From the NCBI GenBank assembly GCA_029204045.2, contig CM055063.1, forward strand, positions 39,961,562-40,025,561: 64,000 bases of DNA, given 5' to 3'. Source of the stretch: Tillandsia leiboldiana. Taxonomy: Eukaryota; Streptophyta; Magnoliopsida; Poales; Bromeliaceae. The translations under genes and the position numbers were made by a program. Positions 57,711 through 64,000 of the stretch are shown in pieces; within the stretch, counting starts at the first letter, position 1; each line of letters opens with the position of its first letter. The notes beneath the pieces are model-generated. The model was not told where the DNA came from and did not search any database. It saw only the letters and a program-made list of their open reading frames with translations.

Positions 57711-59125
57711 AACCGATGCCCGGTTGCGGAGATAAAAATCCGGCAAGGTGTCGCTGTCCAGAAATTCCATCAGAAAAAGGGGTCCCAGTAAGCTTGGAAA
57801 AACTCCTCGAAAAGCGCGAAACGAGAAAACGCTGAAGAAACCAAAATCGTAGCCTTACCTGTCGCGGATCCAACAGCGAAAAAATCGCTCGAAAATATGG
57901 TCGGAGTAGGCCGGGGGAGCTCTCGCACCGAAATGCGACGAAAGGGAACACAAATGGACGAGCGTCGCGCCGCGCCGTAAAAATGGAAACTTCGATAAGC
58001 GTGCCACCAAAAATCTCCAAACTCTGCAGATGGATGCAGCACAGCGTGTGGATCAACTTTGCTGAAGGCCTCAAGTTGGTTTGAAGCTCGGAAATGGTGG
58101 AAAAAGGGGAGAAGAAGCAGCTCGGGTCGCTTAAATAGGCCCAGAAAACAAATCCGAAAATGACGACCATGTCCTAAGTTCCGGGCGCCCGATTCTTTCG
58201 GGCCGCTACAGTGTTGGGCCCGGCCCAACACTGTGCGGGCCCGAATTCCCGTCGGGCCTCCACGTAGCCCGCCACACACCGCACACCGAAGCCGCCCGCT
58301 GGATTTCCGCCACGTGGCCCGCCGAACACAACACACCAAAACCATCCACCCACATCGCGCCACGTGGCCCGCCGTGGTGCCGACACGTGGCGCGCCCGAG
58401 CGTGGGAGAGGCCGACAGCGGCCATGTGCGCGCCTGTGCTGCCGCCTGACGCCTCTGCTTGCACGCGCCCCGAGGCGATCTGCACCCGCTCTGTGGACCC
58501 GGTGCACAGCACCGCACCAATCACACGCTGCCACGTGTCACCCGGTCCACCGTACACCATCGATAAATTCCGTGGACCACGACTGCTGAGCCAACCAATA
58601 TCGCCATGCCACGTGGCCTGCCTCCGGTGCACGACGGCGCGGTGAACCGCGCGCCTGCCCGCACGCTGTGCGCTGCCCGCGCCTGCCCGCCGCCGATCCC
58701 GAGCCTGCCCGCCGCCGCCCTCCGCCATCGCCGGAGCTGCCCGCCGGCCGCCGGAGTTACTGTTCCGGCGTGAACAGTAACCAGTTGCGTAAAAATCAAG
58801 TAAATAGCCCAATTTCATCGTTTTCGCGCGCTGAATCCAAATCCGATGTATGTTTTGCCAAATTCCAACTCTAAAAATTGCCGAAGGCATCCGGAAAGAT
58901 GTTCTTTTGTCCAAACTTTGCGTTGAGCCCAATTTTAATATCCATTGCGCGCAAGACCACTTCTACGCACTCGATGGGGTCATCTGACTACTCTCATGAT
59001 CCATTAAACACTCTGAGTCCATCTCTAGTGTCCAATTGGTGCACAAACACCACCGACGCGCCATATAGGCCTCCAAAAGCTGCTGGTCAACCAGTAATCA
59101 CATCGTGGGGATCCAGGTCCTCACA
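57711..59125 (-). mobile_element. Truncated LTR with G-box cluster
   Basis: Minus strand starts TGTGAGGACCTGG at 59125 and matches the start of the LTR at 28028: cagcagcttttggaggc, then aattggacacta and ggactca. It stops at 57711, where the neighbouring LTR ends. A minus-strand TATTTAA box lies at 58131-58139. GC-rich frames here are not genes. Confidence 0.65.
58311..58615 (-). promoter_or_regulatory. Cluster of five G-box motifs (CACGTG) upstream of an LTR TATA box
   Basis: CACGTG occurs at 58311, 58361, 58384, 58532 and 58610, about 170-480 bp upstream of the TATTTAA box in minus orientation. CACGTG is the core bound by plant bZIP and bHLH factors. Function is inferred only. Confidence 0.5.
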
Positions 59126-61050
59126 AGGATAACTCTGGGTCAACTTGCACTAAGCCTTAAGGCTTAAGTTGCCATTGCGACTTAACCACTCAACCATTTC
59201 CAGTTCTGATGGGAACATCATGCTCAGGAGGTCGAGAGGATTCAGAGGCTCACCCTGGAGAAGCCGCAAGCTGCTGCAAACAGTCTTGGTGCAACCTAGC
59301 TCTCCCTAGGGTGTGACATGCTAGCATTAACCATCCACTCAACCAAATCCCAATTTGAGGTGAGAATCAAGCTCAGGAGGTTCAGTGGAGTTGAGGGCAC
59401 ACCATCCAAGGGTTGCGGGGTCGCCGGAGCAACCTCGGCCAAAGCCATAAGCACCAAGGGCTCGGTTTGGGCAACTCAACAGAACAAGTGTTCTGGAGCA
59501 GAACTAAGGCAATCAACAACTTCAGCAACTCGAGGGCAGTGCCATGCGCAACCCTGCGTCCATTGCCGACGCGTGGTGGCGGCGGTTGGCCGCACTCCAT
59601 TCTTGCGGCCAACCCCGAGCTCAACAATGGTGAACTTCTGTACAGGGGGTTTGGGTCACATGCAAGGGGCACCTACAGGTCCCTCTTGACCTCGTGGAGC
59701 TAATCGAGGGCAAGGCCGGCGACGGAGGACGGCGCCGGCGACGGAGGACGGCGTCGGCGACGGAGGACGGCGCCGACGCCGTAGCAAGAAGCTCGGCCAA
59801 GCTCCAAATTGCCCGAAACTAGGGCACGACACCACCACCCCTACACTGCACTAAACCTCACCAAACTTTATGGGAGGCTTTAGCAGGACCAGAGGGAGGA
59901 ACTGAGCATTTTACTTCTCGGCGAAAGCCCCTGGGAGCGAGGCTAGCTCGAGGCGGAGCTATACATTATGTTTCCAGCAGTGCAATTCCACCGCCGGCAA
60001 ACCGGCGCTTCCCTGACCATGAGGCCAGGTAGGGAGACTCCCCAAGACCTATGGAGTCTACTGCTAAAGGTCCTAGGCCAAGAGAGTGAGAGGAGAGAGA
60101 AATACCAACCTAGCCGGAGTTGGAGAAGAAGAAAGAAGCCAGTTCTCCTCCACCAGCGCCGTGCGGCCACCCCAAGCTCCGGGCTCCCTCGAGCTTCAAC
60201 TTCAGGAGGCAGGAGAAGGTCTCAAGAAGCTCTGGGAGGAAGCTAAGTGAGTTTGGTGATGCCTTCTCCTCTCCAACCCGAGCTTAAGTCCTACCTTGCT
60301 TGGGACTCGGTTTCCCGGCCACCGAGGTCTCGGGAGGAGCTGCGGCACTTAGGGGAGGCTAAGGGACGTGGAAGAGGAACTCTGCGCCAAGCTTAAATGC
60401 AGAGCTTCCAAACTCCTAAGAGTCACCTTGCATTAAATATGTATAAGATGAAATTTTTGCAAAAAGGTCCTTGCATTCTTCACCCCCAGCCCCGAGCTCC
60501 CTACTATAGGTAACATTTGCATATATGTCCCTCTCCATAAAGTCTTATTCCATCTGGTCCATAAAACAATAGCCTTTTAAAGAAAATACTATCCTTTTTT
60601 ACTACTTTTTGTGTTTTTCGAGGCACTAGGGTGGTCAAACTGAAAAAATGACTTTACCACGACGTTCGGCTCGACGAAATCTATCGAATAGCGATTTTGG
60701 TTTGTGGAGTTTAAGCCTCGATAATTACTCGATCCATCTTCAACTGTGTATTTAACAGTTTTGCACACTTTTCGATGACCCAGGCTCGTCAAACATAAAA
60801 ACGGATCGTGACATTGCGCTCAGAATGATGAGACCGATCAAATTGAGTATCTGGATTGTCGGATTCAAATTCCGAATGGTCGATCGGCCGACGTTGGCCG
60901 GAGAAATCGGCGTTTTATAAGGTTACTATTCATACTTAAGTTATAGCCACTATTACAACTGTACCATGTTTTACAGTCATTTTGGCCCACTGAAACTTTT
61001 TGAACTTAAATTTCTTTATTGAAGTGGATTTAAATTTCTCGATTATTACA
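59126..61050 (-). mobile_element. LTR fragment related to the 15215-18663 solo LTR
   Basis: Blocks match the 15215-18663 LTR in the same order: the ccggagcaa...ggcca...accaagggct stretch, gcaaaaaggtcct, and tttttcgaggc...cgacgttcggctcgacga. It ends GATTATTACA like that LTR. Its left end is cut where the neighbouring LTR begins. Open frames at 59318-60246 are not recognised. Confidence 0.55.
59721..59777. repeat. 19-bp tandem repeat, three copies
   Basis: gacggaggacggcg(c/t)cggc starts at 59721, 59740 and 59759, inside the LTR fragment. Confidence 0.8.
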
Positions 61051-61507
61051 CATACATTGGTAGATTGATTGGTAAAATAAGTAAGCATTGATCTTTTAAT
61101 ACTTAGGTTGAATTAACTATTAGTGGATATGGAACATAGGCATAGAAAAATATATAGGATATATATGTATGCCTAGGTGGAGACAGATAAATAGAGTGGT
61201 GTTGTGGACTAGTAAAGTAAGTTGACTTGCTTTAGGACTTAGAGAACTCAACACTAAATTAGTAAACATAGTGCCATCAAGTGGAGGATGGAAATATATA
61301 AGTGGTAGATAGGCCATTGGGATAAGTTGAACTTGGACCTAGTGTTATTAAATATAGGTTGAAAAATAAGTGAATCTAGAGTCGTATGAACCTAGGTAGA
61401 TAAAGACATTAGACCTAGTGTCGTTGAATATAGGTCTTGGAACAAAGATAATAGTGAACCTAGAAAGGTCGGTATAATAGGGTTAATAAAGGACCTTTGT
61501 ATCCTTG

Positions 61508-61623
61508 GGAAGAATAATTTCGGAATCCTTAACTGTTATCCAAACAGTGGACCCCTTTGACCTTAGGAAGAATAATTTCGGAATTCTCGACTGTTATCAG
61601 TGGGTGATCCCCCGTCCCACTGG
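61508..61623. repeat. 58-bp tandem duplication
   Basis: Copies start ggaagaataatttcggaat at 61508 and 61566 and share the actgttatc block. Confidence 0.75.
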
Positions 61624-61641
61624 ACGACAGTACCCATAGGT

Positions 61642-61767
61642 ATGTGTGGGAGATCCCACCTACCGGGTACCTTATAACTGGCGATGTGTGGGGGATCCCA
61701 CCTACCGAGAACCCTATAACTGGCAATGTGTGAAAGATCCCCGCCAAGCTTATTGTGTGTATCAGTG
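61642..61767. repeat. 42-bp minisatellite, three copies
   Basis: Units start atgtgtg at 61642, 61684 and 61726 and contain (a/g)gatccc and accttataactggc-type ends. The period is 14 codons, so a minus-strand frame (61529-61849) shows repeats of GGI(P/S)HT. This is not considered a gene. Confidence 0.8.
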
Positions 61768-62345
61768 TTGCCGAAGGTGTGTGGTGTATCCTTCCTGTCA
61801 ATAACGGATCATGGCTAGGATTTGTGTGGGGGATCCCGCCCAAAGCCAAGATGGTAGCTGTAGTCTGCAGATAATTGACTCAAGACCGAGTCGAATGACA
61901 TGGTTAAGGTAAAGGAACCTTAGGCTAGTTGTGTAGTATAGAAATAGATAGTGAAATAAAAATAGATTATAGTTCCTACTTGCATAGATTTTATTATCGC
62001 ACTTGCACGAGACATAGCATATAGTCATATTGCATATAGTGTAGAGTTATATTTTTACATATTATCTATCTATATACTTTAGTTGTCTCCTTTGGATTTG
62101 GTAGGTCAAACTTATTGTTGGATGGTTATATCCACTGAAAATTATTTTTATAATTCTCACTTTCATATTTTACAGATCCTTCCGCGAACGGTGCAGTAGT
62201 CCAGGATAAGGGCGTAACTCAATAAATAGCGCTCAAACATGAAAGACTTAGATAGAAATCCCCTCCGTCAACGGATAGCTAAAGGTATCAAAAGTAAAAA
62301 ACTAAATGTAATATTATGTTGGATTGTAAAAAAAAAAAAAAAAGA

Positions 62346-62929
62346 TAAAAAAGTATAATGTATTGTATATTTAAATCATTTACGTCTCAATGAAAATTGT
62401 GAATCATTCTTCATCGTTTATCTTCTTGTTTGTTTTTGTTTACTTTGCCCACCAACTTAGGAACTGAGATTCGAGGAAGAGTATGCCACTTGAAAACAGT
62501 TAATCATGAACGATAAATGGTGAGAGTTTTGTAAGATATTGAACCTTTCCCTGCTATCATAAAAATAGCAAATTTAAATTTTGACAAAAATATTTAGCAA
62601 ATTATAAATATTTTAAGAATTATTTAAAAATAATCAAAAGAAACTAGGGATGCGGAGAAATAAGAGCATAGATGAAATATGAAGTGCACAGAGAATAAAA
62701 TTAGTTTTCCAACGCATTCTTAAATAATCTAGCAACCAACTAACCAATTTCCTGGAATGCAATTTTTGGTCTGTAACTCTCGGCCAAGGCACATTCTTGC
62801 TGTCCCTTGTAAATTCCTAATCATCAATGCACATGAGTAGAACATCACAATTGGTTTCCACATTAGGGAGTTAAACCTATGTACGTCCTACATAATGAGA
62901 GTGGAAACAGGTAAACTGCAGGCCTGTTA
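62346..62929. other. Intergenic sequence, nothing recognised
   Basis: AT-rich unique-looking sequence with no coding or repeat signal that I can identify. Confidence 0.6.
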
Positions 62930-63860
62930 ACGCCTAACTGTTGGAAAAATAAATTATCCAGAATTAATTTTGATTTTAAAAAATATGTTTCACTAAAAAT
63001 AATTGAACAATTGGTTGAGTTTAGATAAAAAATAATTTTTCCAAAGTAATTTTTTTTATTTACAAATAATAAATTTTTTACAAAAATTATTTTAAAACAA
63101 TTTTAAATTTAAATTTAATGTAAAATTTTGAACTTAAAATCGGAACAAAAATTTACAACTTGGTATTTACATATAAAATCTAAATTTAAAATTTAAAAAA
63201 AAAATCAAAAATTTGATATTAATATTTAAAATTTAAAAGTTAGAATTTAAAATCTAAAATCAAAAATCAAAAATCAAAATTTAAATTTATTTTAATTTTA
63301 AATTTAAATTTATTTTAAATTTATTTTAATTTTAAAATACAAAATTAAAAGTTAAAAAAAATTCAAATATTAAAATAAAAATTTTAAATTATAAAATTTG
63401 AATTTTAAAAATTTAAAAACTTTAAATATAAAATCTAAATTTAATATTTAAAATTACAAAAATTGTAAATTTAAAATTTAAATTCTAAAATATAAATTTG
63501 AATTTAAATTTTAAATGTAACATTTGAATTTCAAATTTGAAAATAAAAACTTAAAATTTCAAACTTTAAATTTTAAAATTTTAAAATTAAAGTTAAAATT
63601 TAACAATTTCAAAATTTAAATTTTATCTTAAAATTTAAATTTGAATTTTGAAATTTAAAATTTGAGATTTGAAAATTTTAAATTTTAAATTTATTACGTA
63701 AATTTTAAATTTTAAAATTTAAACTTGAAATTCAAAATTTAAATTTTGAATTTAAAATTTAATATGTAAATTTTCAAATTTAAATTTAAAATTTGAAATT
63801 TAAAATTTGAATTTAAATTTAAAATTTGAGTCTAAAATTAGTATTAAATTTTAATAAATA
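62930..63860. repeat. AT-rich low-complexity tract (AAATTT-like)
   Basis: About 900 bp of degenerate aaattt/aaaattta repeats with very few G or C. There is no exact period, so it is low-complexity DNA rather than a satellite. Confidence 0.85.
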
Positions 63861-64000
63861 AGTTTTAGCTAATTTCAATTTTGAACCCTTAAAACACTGA
63901 GGATATGTTTGGATGCATCAAAATATAATTTTTTTTTTTATAGCATAATTATTCTATACCCTATGCATCAAAAAATGAGATAAAGTAAAAATCCATTCAA

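Larger units (their letters stand above)
61051..62345. other. Unassigned repeat-rich sequence
   Basis: No gene recognised. It holds two minisatellites (61508-61623 and 61642-61767). A stretch near 62100-62160 (ttatatccactgaaaattatttttata) resembles 27700-27745, so it is probably LTR-derived. Ends with an A15 run near 62330. Confidence 0.45.

Overview
This is nuclear DNA of a flowering plant. The evidence is a spliced gene with GT-AG introns whose protein matches the plant family 'transmembrane Fragile-X-F-associated protein' (TMEM185-like membrane protein with a C-terminal RING finger), embedded in long-LTR Ty3/gypsy chromovirus elements, hAT-type MITEs and a long foldback element. The species cannot be named from the sequence. 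I found no bacterial-type genes, no CRISPR array and no convincing RNA gene.

1-23.4 kb: one gene on the + strand, entering from the left with its 5' exons missing. Eleven coding exons (1461 to 23020) encode the last 369 residues. Introns are swollen by transposons: two copies of one hAT MITE (950-1292, 18891-19221), another hAT MITE (6770-7304), a foldback element with arms near 190 bp (11673-12196), a TRIM-like element (13392-13670) and a complete 3.45-kb solo LTR with a perfect 5-bp target duplication (15215-18663).

23.4-30.7 kb: no host gene. A minus-strand LTR relic (from 24039) is split by a second solo LTR (24318-27149) carrying a GC-rich 54-bp minisatellite. Plus-strand LTR pieces follow (about 27300-28027 and 28028-30390).

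30.7-54.3 kb: a head-to-tail array of one minus-strand chromovirus family: LTR A - internal 1 - LTR B - truncated internal - LTR C - internal 2 - LTR D. LTRs are about 4.1 kb and the full internals are 3444 and 3445 bp. The internals keep the PBS, the PPT and degenerate gag-pol remnants in the order gag, protease, RT, RNase H, integrase C-terminus, all heavily shortened. LTR B appears to be a hybrid, A-type left of a 100-N gap and C/D-type right of it.

54.3-64 kb: D abuts a broken gag of another minus-strand element whose 5' LTR (55065-57710) belongs to the same family as the solo LTR at 24318-27149. Two further LTR fragments follow (57711-59125, 59126-61050), then minisatellites and an AT-rich low-complexity tract (about 62930-63860).

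The only host gene supported is the RING membrane-protein gene. Nearly all other long open frames are by-products of GC-rich LTR repeats. The most interesting material is the recombinant LTR array, the shared decay of its internal domains (suggesting mobilisation in trans), and G-box clusters upstream of LTR TATA boxes.
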